Source: Bacillota bacterium (GTDB taxonomy: Bacteria; Bacillota; Clostridia; Tissierellales; Peptoniphilaceae). Taken from it: a stretch of 64,000 bases of DNA. The stretch is taken from positions 95,488 through 159,487 of the forward strand of contig JAEZXH010000019.1 of assembly GCA_023442775.1 (NCBI GenBank), read 5' to 3'. Positions 55,612 through 64,000 of this stretch are shown piece after piece. The translations under genes and the position numbers were made by a program. The stretch's first letter is position 1. Each line of letters opens with the position of its first letter. The notes beneath the pieces are model-generated. The model was not told the origin of the DNA. It did no database searches and saw nothing but the letters and a program-made list of their open reading frames with translations.

Positions 55612-57759
55612 TTAGGATTCATGCACCGCCTTGATAGCAGCCCGCTTCTTGTTCGGGTCGGGTCTAAAGAGGAGGTAGAGCATGACGATGAGGACGACAC
55701 CTGCAAGGGCGGTCCAGAGGTTTGCCCCTTCGCCCAAGACGAGGACGCGGCCGAATTGATAGACCATGAAGGACACCGCATAGGCAAAGCCCGTCTGCCA
55801 CAGGAGTGCAAACCAGGTCCACTTCGCGGAACGCATCTCTTGACGGATGGCCCCGACGGCTGCGAAACAGGGGACGTTTAATTGGTTAAAGAGCATGAAG
55901 CTCAACGCGCTGACCATCGTGAATTGTTGGGCGGCAAACTCGAGCATGGTGGGATCGTCGGCACCGAGGTCGCTGCCAAGACCGGCGACAACACCGTAGG
56001 TTCCCACGACGACTTCCTTCGCTACGAGACCGAGAGCCGTTGCCACCGTCGCCATCCAATCCCCAAAGCCAAGGGGCGCAAAGATGGGCGAGAAGAACTT
56101 CCCAACGGCGGCGAGGATGCTGTCGGTGGAGGCGTCATCCCAGACGTGGAATTCCCCGTGGACGGAGATGTTCGAGAGGAACCAGATGGCCACCGTGGCC
56201 AAGAGGATGATGGTCCCCGCCTTGATGACGAAGGCCTTGCAGCGGTCATAGACGCTCTTGAAGACGTTAAATGCGGTGGGCATATGGTATTCGGGCAGCT
56301 CCATGACAAAGGGAGCGGGATCGCCGGCGAATTGTGCCGTCTTCTTCAGGATAATCCCGGAGATGATGACGGCGAGAATCCCCGAGAAGTAGAGGAGGGG
56401 ACTGAACCACCAGACACCGAGGAAGACAGACCCTGCAAAGAGGGCGATGATTTCCGTCTTCGCACCACAGGGCAAGAAGCTTGCCACGATGACGGTCATG
56501 CGACGGTCCTTTTCGTTTTCAATGGTCCGCGTCGCCATGATGCCGGGAACGGAGCAGCCCGTTCCGATGAGGATGGGAATAAAGCTCTTCCCAGAGAGGC
56601 CAAACTTTCTAAAGATGCGGTCGAGAATGAAGGCAATCCGGCTCATGTAGCCGATGTCTTCAAGAATTGCCAGGCAGAGGTAGAGGGTGGCGATGATGGG
56701 CAAGAACCCGAGGACGCCGCCGACCCCGCCGATGATGCCGTCGACGACGAGGCTCACGAGCCATTCTGCGGTGCCCATGCCCTCGAGGAAGGTCTGGACG
56801 TTGCCGCCGATGATTTCGCCGAAGAAGGTGTCGTTGACCCAGTCGGTAACCGGGCCGCCGACGACGACTACGGCGAGGTAATAAATCGCCGTCATAATCA
56901 CAGCAAAGATGGGAAGGGCGAGGAATCGGTTCGTGACGATTCTATCCACCTTGTCCGAAGCGGTGAGGCCCTGTCTCCCCTTGGTGACGGCGCCAGCAGT
57001 GAGTGCGGAGACGAAGCAGTACCGGGCGTCGGTGATGATTCCTTCCCCATCGTCGTCATAGGCGTCCTTCGCCTCCTCGACAATGGCGCGCACTGCATCG
57101 CGTTCACCGGGAGTCAGGTGAAAACTCTCGGGGAGCTTCTTGTCTTCTTCAAAGAGCTTGATTGCGAGCCAACGCTTTGCAGGGTTGGAGCGAAGGGCGG
57201 AAACTGTCTCTTCAATGCGGCGAATGTAGCCTTCCAGTTCTGCGTCAAAGGTCTCCATGACAGCAGGGTGTTGCCCCGCCATAGACTTGGCCACGGCGAT
57301 GAGTTCGTCGAGACCGCGCTTGCGAAGGGCGGAGACTTCCACGACCCGGCACCCTAGTTCCTTTTCCAGTTCCTTGGTATTAATCCGGTCCCCATTCTTC
57401 TCCACCACGTCCATCATGTTGAGGGCGACCACCATGGGGACGCCAATCTCAGCGAGTTGGGTGGCGAGATAGAGGTTGCGCTCGATGTTTGACGCATCGA
57501 TGACGTCGATGATCACGTCCGGGGTTTCATTTAAGAGAAAATCCCGGCTGACCACTTCTTCCAAGGTGTAGGGAGAGAGGGAGTAAATCCCGGGAAGGTC
57601 GGTCAAGAGGACCTCGTGATCCTTTTTGAGTTTCCCTTCCTTCTTCTCCACCGTGACCCCAGGCCAGTTCCCCACGTATTGATTGCTCCCAGTCAGAGCA
57701 TTAAAGAGGGTGGACTTCCCGGAGTTGGGATTGCCCGCGAGGGCGATACGAATACTCAT
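55612..57759 (-). CDS. feoB: Ferrous iron transporter FeoB
   Basis: Predicted 715 residues. N-terminal G protein: G1 LAGNPNSGKSTLFN, G3 DLPGIYSLSPYTLEE, G4 ALNMMDVVEK. The membrane part contains two Gate segments and the conserved GTGCSVPGIMATRTIENEKDR. Takes up Fe(II). ATGA overlap with feoA. Confidence 0.96.
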   Translation of the reverse strand: MSIRIALAGNPNSGKSTLFNALTGSNQYVGNWPGVTVEKKEGKLKKDHEVLLTDLPGIYSLSPYTLEEVVSRDFLLNETPDVIIDVIDASNIERNLYLATQLAEIGVPMVVALNMMDVVEKNGDRINTKELEKELGCRVVEVSALRKRGLDELIAVAKSMAGQHPAVMETFDAELEGYIRRIEETVSALRSNPAKRWLAIKLFEEDKKLPESFHLTPGERDAVRAIVEEAKDAYDDDGEGIITDARYCFVSALTAGAVTKGRQGLTASDKVDRIVTNRFLALPIFAVIMTAIYYLAVVVVGGPVTDWVNDTFFGEIIGGNVQTFLEGMGTAEWLVSLVVDGIIGGVGGVLGFLPIIATLYLCLAILEDIGYMSRIAFILDRIFRKFGLSGKSFIPILIGTGCSVPGIMATRTIENEKDRRMTVIVASFLPCGAKTEIIALFAGSVFLGVWWFSPLLYFSGILAVIISGIILKKTAQFAGDPAPFVMELPEYHMPTAFNVFKSVYDRCKAFVIKAGTIILLATVAIWFLSNISVHGEFHVWDDASTDSILAAVGKFFSPIFAPLGFGDWMATVATALGLVAKEVVVGTYGVVAGLGSDLGADDPTMLEFAAQQFTMVSALSFMLFNQLNVPCFAAVGAIRQEMRSAKWTWFALLWQTGFAYAVSFMVYQFGRVLVLGEGANLWTALAGVVLIVMLYLLFRPDPNKKRAAIKAVHES

Positions 57760-58004
57760 GGTTGTACCTCCTCGGCGATTTCTTCCACATCCACAAGGGC
57801 GGCGTCGTCCTTGCGAAGAGTGAGCTCATAGCCGCGCAGATTAATCTGCACCGGGTCGCCTAGGGGCGCGACCTTGACTACGAAGAGCTCGGTGTGCTTC
57901 GTCAGCCCCATGTCCATGATGCGACGACGCACAGGACCCTCGCCGTGAAGCTTCGTCACGCGGTAGCGATGGCCCACCATCGCATCGCGAAGACTGATTG
58001 CCAT
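57756..58004 (-). CDS. feoA: FeoA-like protein
   Basis: Predicted 82 residues from ATG 58002-58004 (GGAGGATGACT). SH3-like FeoA text: VTKLHGEGPVRRRIMDMGL, LFVVKVAPLGDPVQINLRGY. It helps FeoB function. Confidence 0.92.
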   Translation of the reverse strand: MAISLRDAMVGHRYRVTKLHGEGPVRRRIMDMGLTKHTELFVVKVAPLGDPVQINLRGYELTLRKDDAALVDVEEIAEEVQP

Positions 58005-58016
58005 AGTCATCCTCCT

Positions 58017-58244
58017 TTAGATCTCAACGACGTTGATGAGAAGGGCCAGGTCCTTTCCCAGGGCTAGACGGCTGTCCTTCACATTGACGATGAGATTCCC
58101 AGACACTTCGGTGATGACAGAAATCTTTGCACCAGTGACAAGACCCAGGTTTGCAAGAAATTGGTCCTGTTCGTCCTGGCCCTTGCGCTTCCGTACCTTG
58201 ACGATCTCCAAGGGGACGTGCATCGGTGCCATTGCAAGATTCAT
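58017..58244 (-). CDS. Second FeoA-like protein
   Basis: Predicted 75 residues from ATG 58242-58244 (AAGGAGGAGAAGAC). Less canonical than the next gene: FLANLGLVTGAKISVITEVS and IVNVKDSRLALGKDLAL. Tandem feoA genes are frequent in Firmicute feo operons. Confidence 0.9.
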   Translation of the reverse strand: MNLAMAPMHVPLEIVKVRKRKGQDEQDQFLANLGLVTGAKISVITEVSGNLIVNVKDSRLALGKDLALLINVVEI

Positions 58245-58301
58245 GTCTTCTCCTCCTTGTTTCAAACATTGCGACTGATTCTCAGCACACCTCGAAAAAA
58301 G

Positions 58302-58317
58302 AGAGGCACTTGCCTCT
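58302..58317 (-). promoter_or_regulatory. Terminator-like hairpin in the feo leader
   Basis: AGAGGCA-AG-TGCCTCT followed by TTTTTT on the minus strand, between the feo promoter and the first feoA. It could act as an attenuator. No known metal riboswitch core is recognisable. Confidence 0.6.
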
Positions 58318-58349
58318 TATGATGCTCAATGGAATTCTGAAATATGTAC

Positions 58350-58395
58350 TGATTATCAATACCTACATTATAGTCCTGTTCTTGCCCTTCTGCAA
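58350..58395 (-). promoter_or_regulatory. feo promoter with candidate metal-repressor site
   Basis: TTGCAG (58390-58395), 17 bp, TATAAT (58367-58372) leftward. The short palindrome TGATTATCA (58350-58358) lies just downstream and resembles half of a Fur-type site. Confidence 0.75.
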
Positions 58396-58396
58396 G

Positions 58397-58436
58397 AGGT
58401 TATGAAAAAGACTCTCAGGATTTTCCCAAGAGTCTT
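58397..58436 (-). terminator. Terminator of the glycosylase gene
   Basis: GAAAGACTCT...AGAGTCTTTTTC just after the stop, next to the feo promoter. Confidence 0.78.
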
Positions 58437-59050
58437 TCAAAGTGTAAAACCCCCTCTCCGCGAGGGGCCATTTTCCCAAGATTGACAATGCGTCCGTGGA
58501 AGAGTTTTGCCTCGTGAAGGGAGAAATTCTCGGCAAAAAACGACGCCTCTTCTCCCCTTCTCGCCTGCTCGTAGGAGGTGTACTTCCCCCGCCCCGCCGC
58601 CTCGAGGAGGCGCCTCCCATAGGTGTCGAAGATAAAGAGGGGTTTTTCGTAGACGTAGAGCAAGAGATCGTCCGCCGTCTCCGGTCCCACGCCGCGAAGG
58701 GAGAGGAGTTCTTCGCGAAGAATCTCTCGCTTCTCCGCGGCAATCTCCCCATGGTGGGCGAGAAACCAGCGACTGATCTCTCGAAGGTAGGTGGCCTTGG
58801 CGCGAAAATACCCTGCGCTTCGAATCGCCTCTTGAAGGGCTTCCTCCTCACTCGAAAGAATCGCCTCGGGATGAAAGAGGCCCCTTTGGCGCATGTTGAT
58901 AAGGGCCTTCTCCACGTTTTTCCAGTTGGTGTTTTGGGTGAGGATCGCCCCGATGACAATCTCAAAATCACTCTCTCCAGGCCACCACCCCTCGCCGGAA
59001 TCGTAGTTCCCGAGGGCGTCAAAGATCTCTCGATAGGTCAGTGTCGCCAT
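58415..59050 (-). CDS. HhH-GPD DNA glycosylase (endonuclease III-like, no Fe-S motif)
   Basis: Predicted 211 residues. ILTQNTNWKNVEKAL, helix-hairpin-helix SLRGVGPETADDLLLYV and catalytic Asp in LFIFDTYGRRL. No C-terminal four-Cys loop, so it is closer to MagIII-type 3-methyladenine glycosylases than to endonuclease III. Overlaps the next gene by 13 nt. Confidence 0.88.
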   Translation of the reverse strand: MATLTYREIFDALGNYDSGEGWWPGESDFEIVIGAILTQNTNWKNVEKALINMRQRGLFHPEAILSSEEEALQEAIRSAGYFRAKATYLREISRWFLAHHGEIAAEKREILREELLSLRGVGPETADDLLLYVYEKPLFIFDTYGRRLLEAAGRGKYTSYEQARRGEEASFFAENFSLHEAKLFHGRIVNLGKMAPRGEGVLHFERLLGKS

Positions 59051-59556
59051 GGCATCTCCCAGATTTCCTCCCCGCGGTCGTAGAGCTTTCCCTTGGCGGT
59101 GATGGTCTCCAAGGCGATTTTCAAGACATTGGTCCTGTGAAAACTCCCGCGAAAGGCCTTGTCAAAAAATTCCATGCGGCTCTCGGCATACTTGAGGCAA
59201 ATCTCTCGCATGGCTGAGCGCTTCTCCTCCTCGCCCTCGACGACGGACACCCGCCCCATAGCCACCGCCGAGGCGTACTCCGTGGTGAACTTCTCCGGGA
59301 CGAGGTGGGTAAAGGAGACGGCGCTGACACAGACCCGGGGATGGGCCTTCAAAATCTCATTCTTCGTCCCCTCGAAGGCCCCGTGAATGTAGAGACAATC
59401 CCCGACGAGGACGGGGCTAATGGGGACGGCGTAGGGCTCATTCTTTTCGTCGACCATGGACATGGTGGCGTATTCGCAGGTCTCAAAGACTCTTCTCCCG
59501 AATTCTTCGCTCCGCTCACGATCTTCTCTTCGCACAATGGCCTCCTTTCTCTCCAT
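59038..59556 (-). CDS. NimA-like pyridoxamine-phosphate-oxidase-fold protein
   Basis: Predicted 172 residues from ATG 59554-59556; a Met 11 codons upstream lies in the TATAAT region. Split-barrel motifs: ATMSMVDEKNEPYAVPIS, LYIHGAFEGTKNEILKAHP and SAVAMGRVSVVEGEEEK. NimA-type proteins bind FMN/PLP-like cofactors and can reduce nitroimidazoles; the physiological substrate is unclear. Confidence 0.88.
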   Translation of the reverse strand: MERKEAIVRREDRERSEEFGRRVFETCEYATMSMVDEKNEPYAVPISPVLVGDCLYIHGAFEGTKNEILKAHPRVCVSAVSFTHLVPEKFTTEYASAVAMGRVSVVEGEEEKRSAMREICLKYAESRMEFFDKAFRGSFHRTNVLKIALETITAKGKLYDRGEEIWEMPWRH

Positions 59557-59591
59557 GCGTCTCTCTTCGATTATATCAAAGTTTTTCACAA

Positions 59592-59614
59592 AAGAAAAAG
59601 ACGCCTAGATGGCG
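59592..59614 (-). terminator. Terminator overlapping the end of the deacylase gene
   Basis: GACGCC-ATCTA-GGCGTCTTTTTC; its left arm encodes the last residues DA-I and the stop. Confidence 0.82.
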
Positions 59615-60543
59615 TCTTCATCGGAGACAAAGGTGACGAGTGGACTTCCCTTGCGCACCCCCAGGGAATGGGAGTGGTAGAGGCTCTGGCCACGGAAGGG
59701 GGCGCGGATCTCTTGAAGTACCTCGCCCTCATAGGAGACGAGAGTCCCAAGGACCCTTCCCTCTTCCACCACCTCTTCGTCGACGACCTCGGGAAACCAG
59801 CACCCATCGGCGTCAGCTTCGAAGTAGTGAGTCTTTGTCGCTTCTCTCTGCTCTGTGTTTTCGAGGGGTGTCCCCATCATCCCAAGATGGGCCATGAGGT
59901 TTTTCACCGACGCCACCTCGAGGCTCACCAGCTCCTCGCTCCAGCGTCCTCCGCAGCCGATTTCCACAATCATCCCGGGGATGCCGCAGTGGGTGGCGTG
60001 GCTGTAGAGGCCATTCGATGCCGTCGAGGGGAGTCGCCAATCGACGAGGATGTGCTTTGCCGCCTCCCGGGTCTTCTTGGCAATCTCTTCTCCACTTCCC
60101 ACGGGGAAGAAGACCAGGGGGACCATGGTCTCGTAGATTTCCCCACTGTGGAGGTCCAGGAGAAAATCTGCCTTTGGGTAGAGGTGCTCCTTCACGGCAC
60201 GAGCGATGCGAGCACTCTCGTCGTCAGTTTCTGCCGGCGGGAAGGCGCGGTTTAAGTTGATGCCATCCGAGGGGACCACTTCCTTTCTCCCCTCGTAAAA
60301 CCCGTTGGGGTTTGCCAGGGGAAGCATGACGACCCGTCCTCGAAAGTCCCCCGAGGCCAGCTCTCCATAGAGATGGCGCAGGCACAGAGGCCCCACGTAT
60401 TCAGCACCGTGGACTCCCGATACGAGAAGAAGGCTCGGCCCCTCCTCGCGCCCAGAAATCTCCCAATAGGTCAGGCTCTCGCCCTTTCCAATGGGAAGGG
60501 TCTTCTCATGTTCTGGCAAAATTGGCTTCCAAGTCTTAAACAT
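59605..60543 (-). CDS. Succinylglutamate desuccinylase/aspartoacylase-family zinc hydrolase
   Basis: Predicted 312 residues from ATG 60541-60543 (AGGAGTGTGT). Zinc site: LVSGVHGAEYVGPL (His, Glu) and LLDLHSGEIYETMV (His); ANPNGFYEGRKEVVPSDGINLNRAFP is typical of the family. Catalytic Glu in IVEIGCGG. C-terminal beta domain. Located directly after the ABC transporter ATPase gene; it may process an imported amide or peptide. Confidence 0.9.
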   Translation of the reverse strand: MFKTWKPILPEHEKTLPIGKGESLTYWEISGREEGPSLLLVSGVHGAEYVGPLCLRHLYGELASGDFRGRVVMLPLANPNGFYEGRKEVVPSDGINLNRAFPPAETDDESARIARAVKEHLYPKADFLLDLHSGEIYETMVPLVFFPVGSGEEIAKKTREAAKHILVDWRLPSTASNGLYSHATHCGIPGMIVEIGCGGRWSEELVSLEVASVKNLMAHLGMMGTPLENTEQREATKTHYFEADADGCWFPEVVDEEVVEEGRVLGTLVSYEGEVLQEIRAPFRGQSLYHSHSLGVRKGSPLVTFVSDEDAI

Positions 60544-60552
60544 ACACACTCC

Positions 60553-61500
60553 TTAGACACAGTGACAGGCGACGAAATGCCCCTCTCCTCGGGGCAAGAG
60601 TTCTGGAATTTCTTCTCGGCAAATGGGTTTTGCCATGGGACAGCGGGGATGGAAGGGGCACCCCGAGGGGACGTTGGTGGCACTGGGAATCTCCCCGCGA
60701 AGACCACAGACGGGACGGGTGAGATCCCCGTGGACCGGGAAGATGGCGTCAATCATCGCCCGGGTGTAGGGATGCATCGCCTCGTGGGCCACCTTCTCCC
60801 CGGGAAGAATCTCCACGATTCCCCCGAGGTAGAGCACCGCCGCCCGATGGGCAATCTTCTGGAGCAGGGCCAAGTCGTGGCAGACGAAGAGCATTCCGAG
60901 GTTTCTCTTCTTCTGAATGTCCACGAGAAGGCGCACGATGGTGTCTTGAATGGACACGTCGAGGGCGCTGGTGGCCTCATCGCAGAGAAGCACGTCGGGA
61001 GAGAGGGCCAAGGCCCTTGCAATCCCCACCCGCTGGCGCTGCCCCCCACTCATGGCGTGGGGATAGCGGTCCATAAAGTCATGGGGCAGTTCTACGAGCT
61101 CGAGAAGCTCTTCAAGGACCTTTTTCTCCTCTCCCCGCTTCACGAGTCCGTAGTTCTTCAAGGGCTCCAAGAGAGCCTCTCCCATGGTCATCCGAGGGTA
61201 GAAGACCGACGTCGGGTCCTGAAAGACCATCTGGACGTGGCGACGGTGTTGGCGAAGTTCTTCTCCCTGAAGGTCGGTGACGTCCTTGCCGCGGTAATAG
61301 ACCCTTCCCTCGGTGGGACTCTCGAGATGGCCGACGATCTTTAAGATGGTACTCTTTCCGCCGCCGCTCTCTCCGACGAGACCCACGGTTTCACCGGCAT
61401 GAATGGCGAGGTCGATGTCGTGGCAGGCGCGAAGGGTTCCCCCTTCTGGGGTATTGTAGATTTTCGTAAGGCCCTTGGCCTCGAGGAGAATCTCAGACAT
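60553..61500 (-). CDS. Peptide/nickel ABC transporter ATPase (OppF/DppF-type)
   Basis: Predicted 315 residues from MSEILLEAKGLTKIY. Walker A GESGGGKST, Q-loop MVFQDPTSVFYPRMT, signature SGGQRQRVGIARALAL, Walker B LLCDEATSALDVS. The C-terminal oligopeptide-transport region has the Cys pattern C-GL...CPFHPRCPMAKPIC. Overlaps OppD by 8 nt. Confidence 0.94.
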   Translation of the reverse strand: MSEILLEAKGLTKIYNTPEGGTLRACHDIDLAIHAGETVGLVGESGGGKSTILKIVGHLESPTEGRVYYRGKDVTDLQGEELRQHRRHVQMVFQDPTSVFYPRMTMGEALLEPLKNYGLVKRGEEKKVLEELLELVELPHDFMDRYPHAMSGGQRQRVGIARALALSPDVLLCDEATSALDVSIQDTIVRLLVDIQKKRNLGMLFVCHDLALLQKIAHRAAVLYLGGIVEILPGEKVAHEAMHPYTRAMIDAIFPVHGDLTRPVCGLRGEIPSATNVPSGCPFHPRCPMAKPICREEIPELLPRGEGHFVACHCV

Positions 61501-62272
61501 AGCGCACCCCTTCCATTTCCGGCACCGTATCGAGGAGAAGTTTCGTGTACCCGTCGGTGCGAGACAAAATCTCGGGAACCGTCCCTCGGTCCACCACTTC
61601 TCCGTGGCGCATGACGAGAATCTGATCCGCCATGTGGGCGGCGACGCCGAGGTTGTGGGTGACGAGGAGAATGCTCGTGTTGTAATCACGGCGAAGATCC
61701 ATGAGTTGGGAGACGATTTGCGCCTGGGTCGTCACGTCGAGGGCACTCGTCGCCTCGTCGGCGATGAGGAGCTTCGGCTCAAAGGACATGGACATGGCAA
61801 TCCCCACCCGTTGACGCTGTCCACCGGAGAGCTCAAAGGGATAGGCCTTCATAATCCTCTCCACTGCAGGCAGCTCCATCGCCGTTAAGAGTTCCATGGC
61901 ACGACTTCTCGCCTCGTCCTTCGTCATGTTTCGATGGGCCCTTAAGGTCTCGACGAACTGGGAGCCAATGGTCTTGATGGGATCGAGGAAGGCCCCGGCA
62001 TCTTGAAAGATCATGGCCATGTCTCTGCCGCGAATGTCGAGCCACTGCCGCGGCGTCATGTGGGTGACGTCTCGTCCCTCAAAGGTGATGGAACCCGAGG
62101 CGATGCGTCCAGCACTTGGGAGAAGTCCCATGGCCGCGCGCACCACCGTCGTCTTTCCACTGCCGCTCTCTCCGACGAGGGCGACAATCTCCCCTTGTTT
62201 CATTGTGAGATCCACCCCTGAGAGGACGACCTGCTCCCCATAGGCCACCGAGAGGTCTTTGATCTCTAACAT
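61493..62272 (-). CDS. Peptide/nickel ABC transporter ATPase (OppD/DppD-type), short
   Basis: Predicted 259 residues. Walker A GESGSGKTT, MIFQDAGAFLDPIKTIG, signature SGGQRQRVGIAMSMSF, Walker B LLIADEATSALDVT. It lacks the C-terminal Cys-containing extension of usual OppD (about 330 residues), as in several nickel-type systems. Pairs with OppF. Confidence 0.92.
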   Translation of the reverse strand: MLEIKDLSVAYGEQVVLSGVDLTMKQGEIVALVGESGSGKTTVVRAAMGLLPSAGRIASGSITFEGRDVTHMTPRQWLDIRGRDMAMIFQDAGAFLDPIKTIGSQFVETLRAHRNMTKDEARSRAMELLTAMELPAVERIMKAYPFELSGGQRQRVGIAMSMSFEPKLLIADEATSALDVTTQAQIVSQLMDLRRDYNTSILLVTHNLGVAAHMADQILVMRHGEVVDRGTVPEILSRTDGYTKLLLDTVPEMEGVRYV

Positions 62273-62282
62273 GTTTGCCTCC

Positions 62283-63887
62283 TTATTTGGAAACGGGCTT
62301 GATGTCAGGAGTCAACCAGTAGTAGTCGATGGTGGCAATGTCTGCCCCAGTGACGCGGTCGGTACGGGAGAACATCCGGCTGTTGTAATATCCATAGACA
62401 ATCGTCGCCGCGTCGTCGATGAGGATTTGTTGGAGCTTTTCGATGAGTTCCTTGCGTTTTGCATCGTCGAAGGTCGCCAGGAGTTCTTCATAGGTCTTGT
62501 CGTACTCGGGATTCTTATACCAGCCAAACTCGTGGGAGTTCTTCGAATACCATCCTCCGAGGAAACTTTGGGGATCGCCTTCTCCTACGGTGGTGGTGTT
62601 CGCGGTGATGAGGTCGAAGTCTCCACTGCCTTGGACGCCGGTGGCAGTGTCGTAGTCCACGACTTGGACGGTGCAGCCGATGCCAATGTCGTTGAGCGCA
62701 ATGGCGGTAGCTTGGGCGAAGTCAGCGAGGTTACGGCTGTCATAGGCAATGTACTTGAGGTCGATGTCCTTGCCGTCGAGTTCACGGATGCCGTTGCCGT
62801 TCTTGTCCACGATCCCCGCATCGTCCAAAATCTTCTTCGCCTTTTCCACGTCGAAGGAGTAGGGGCTCTTCAGGTTATCATAGCCGTAGTCGAGGGAGGA
62901 GGGCAACACGCTGATGCCAGGGGTGTACATCCCACCTGCGGTGACGTCGGCCATGGTGTCGTAGTCGAGGGCGGTGAGGATGGCTTCACGGAGTTCCTTC
63001 TTGGCCAGGACGCCCTTGTAGTTGAAGTAGGCGTTTCCGAGGCGCACACCTGCGGCTTCACTGACGTGGAAGGTATCGTCCTTGGAGAGGGCTTCCACGT
63101 CACTTGTGGTGGTGATGTTTTCCGTCACGTCCACGTCGCCGGAGCGAAGGGCCATGGCCTTGGTGGAGCTGTCCTTGGCAAAGATGACCGAGACGGTTTC
63201 GAAGGGCACGTCGCCGCCCCAGTAGTTTTCGTTCTTGGCGAGTTCCACGCCGACGCCTTCGTTAAACTTCACGAGTTTGTAGAAACCAGTCCCGATGATT
63301 TCACCCTTTTCAGCGGCTTCTGCGTCGATGATGCAGAAGAAGGGATAGGCGAGGATGCCGTCCACGTTTTGAATCGGCTCATCGAAGGCGAGGGTCACAG
63401 TGCGCTTCGCATCGTCGGCGGTGATGGAGGCGGGAGTCATGTAGAGGGTCGGGGTCGAGGAACCGGTGCCCCCCTTGTCGGGGTTGGTGCCATCATAGAG
63501 GTGATCCAAGGAGGCCTTGACGGCGGTGGCGGTCATGTCCTTGCCGTTGGAGAACTTGATGCCATCCTTCAAGGTAATGGTCCAGGTCTTAAAGTCTTCC
63601 GAGGATTCAATCTTCTCGGCGAGGTTGGGCTGGGCCTTGACTTCCTTGTCGAACTTAAAGAGGTTTTCCCCAATCCCGAAGCGGACGCAGTTCCAGCTGG
63701 CGTTGACATTGTTCACCGGGTCCACTGAGTCGGAAAAGTTGGTGCAGCCGAAGTTTAAGTGAGTCGCCGCAGCGGCGGGAGCGTCTTTCGCAGCGCCTGA
63801 GTTTCCGCCACCAGTACAGGCGGAGAGGCCGAGGATCACGGCGAGGGAGAGGCATGCGAGAGCCTTTTTCTTAATGGGCAGTTTCAT
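62283..63887 (-). CDS. Extracellular solute-binding lipoprotein (family 5)
   Basis: Predicted 534 residues. Lipobox LGLSACTGGG at residues 20-29 behind a KKKAL hydrophobic signal. Family 5 text: LNFGCTNFSDSVDPVNN, ENLFKFDKEVKAQPNLAEK, TWTITLKDGIKFSNGKDMTA and DLKYIAYDSRNLADFAQ. Binds peptide, nickel chelate or related solutes for the transporter. The start codon is in frame with the upstream permease, without an intervening stop (see next entry). Confidence 0.94.
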   Translation of the reverse strand: MKLPIKKKALACLSLAVILGLSACTGGGNSGAAKDAPAAAATHLNFGCTNFSDSVDPVNNVNASWNCVRFGIGENLFKFDKEVKAQPNLAEKIESSEDFKTWTITLKDGIKFSNGKDMTATAVKASLDHLYDGTNPDKGGTGSSTPTLYMTPASITADDAKRTVTLAFDEPIQNVDGILAYPFFCIIDAEAAEKGEIIGTGFYKLVKFNEGVGVELAKNENYWGGDVPFETVSVIFAKDSSTKAMALRSGDVDVTENITTTSDVEALSKDDTFHVSEAAGVRLGNAYFNYKGVLAKKELREAILTALDYDTMADVTAGGMYTPGISVLPSSLDYGYDNLKSPYSFDVEKAKKILDDAGIVDKNGNGIRELDGKDIDLKYIAYDSRNLADFAQATAIALNDIGIGCTVQVVDYDTATGVQGSGDFDLITANTTTVGEGDPQSFLGGWYSKNSHEFGWYKNPEYDKTYEELLATFDDAKRKELIEKLQQILIDDAATIVYGYYNSRMFSRTDRVTGADIATIDYYWLTPDIKPVSK

Positions 63888-64000
63888 GAGAGTTCTCCTT
63901 TTCTTGGGTGTCGTTGGTTCCGCGTCATTGGAGCGCGGGTCGAGGACGTCGCGAAGGGCATCCCCAAAGAGATTTAAGATGACAACAGTGATGAAAATCG
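63888..64000 (-). CDS. C-terminus of a DppC-type permease, in frame with the lipoprotein gene
   Basis: The last visible residues are IFITVVILNLFGDALRDVLD followed by PRSNDAEPTTPKKRRTL. The NLFGDALRDxLDPR end is typical for DppC/OppC permeases, which normally stop a few residues later. Here no stop codon occurs between the permease tail and the ATG of the lipoprotein gene. AAAAGGAG precedes that ATG, so separate initiation is also possible. Confidence 0.82.

Noticed and set aside
58260..58395. Metal-sensing riboswitch upstream of feo
   Set aside because: The leader lacks a recognisable conserved multi-helix core; only one short terminator-like hairpin is present.

Overview
The window looks like a chromosomal piece of a fairly GC-rich anaerobic Firmicute. 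A high-GC member of the Tissierellia/Peptoniphilaceae is my guess, not a demonstrated assignment. The supporting signs are strong AGGAGG ribosome sites, TTGNNN-17-TATAAT promoters, ferredoxin, Feo iron uptake, a 2-hydroxyacyl-CoA dehydratase activase-type protein, an SLH-domain surface protein and a NimA-like flavoprotein. No tRNA, rRNA or CRISPR array was seen.

Region 1 (1 to about 38,050) is the right-hand part of a prophage whose left end lies outside the window. Read right to left it holds: a tyrosine integrase (36844-37989, +); a CI/LexA-type repressor with a divergent Cro-like gene; a second XRE regulator; a zone of very small genes (31.7-35.8 kb) rich in ribbon-helix-helix regulators and short membrane peptides; a replication and recombination block (ERF, replisome organizer with an internal iteron cluster, DnaC-like loader, NinB-like protein, RusA, SSB); a sigma-like late regulator; a second zone of tiny membrane-peptide cassettes and a Dam-like methylase (21.7-24.4 kb); a non-coding repeat-rich block; then head genes of lambda type (terS, terL, gpW-like, portal, ClpP-like protease, decoration protein, capsid E) and a contractile tail of P2/PBSX type (sheath, tube, E/E' chaperone with a -1 slippery site, tape measure, X, D, V, U, W/gp25, J, I, fibre). 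It is therefore a myovirus-type prophage with a lambda-like head. Lysis genes are not in view.

Region 2 (38.2-64 kb) is host chromosome. It carries a TIM-barrel-like protein and an AI-2E family permease; a 1413-residue activase/dehydratase-type protein; a divergent acn-icd-gltA operon making 2-oxoglutarate from oxaloacetate and acetyl-CoA; a 5.6-kb SLH surface-protein gene with homopolymer frameshifts at both ends; a 2[4Fe-4S] ferredoxin; a YbaK-type deacylase; a feoA-feoA-feoB iron(II) operon with its small Cys-rich partner; a DNA glycosylase and a NimA-like protein; a zinc deacylase; and a peptide/nickel-type ABC transporter cut by the right edge.

The most notable observations are: (1) a mini-intein with the class 3 W-C-T signature inside the Walker A loop of the large terminase; (2) four cassettes of paired tiny membrane peptides with strong sense promoters, conserved GC hairpins and candidate antisense promoters, resembling undescribed type I toxin-antitoxin modules; (3) four convergent gene pairs in which the Rho-independent terminator of the plus-strand gene is read as the N-terminal codons of the minus-strand gene; (4) G8 tracts in a methylase coding region and in the spacer of the cro-like promoter; (5) a repeat block upstream of terS that could be the packaging site; (6) phased TTGGCA boxes upstream of the late genes.
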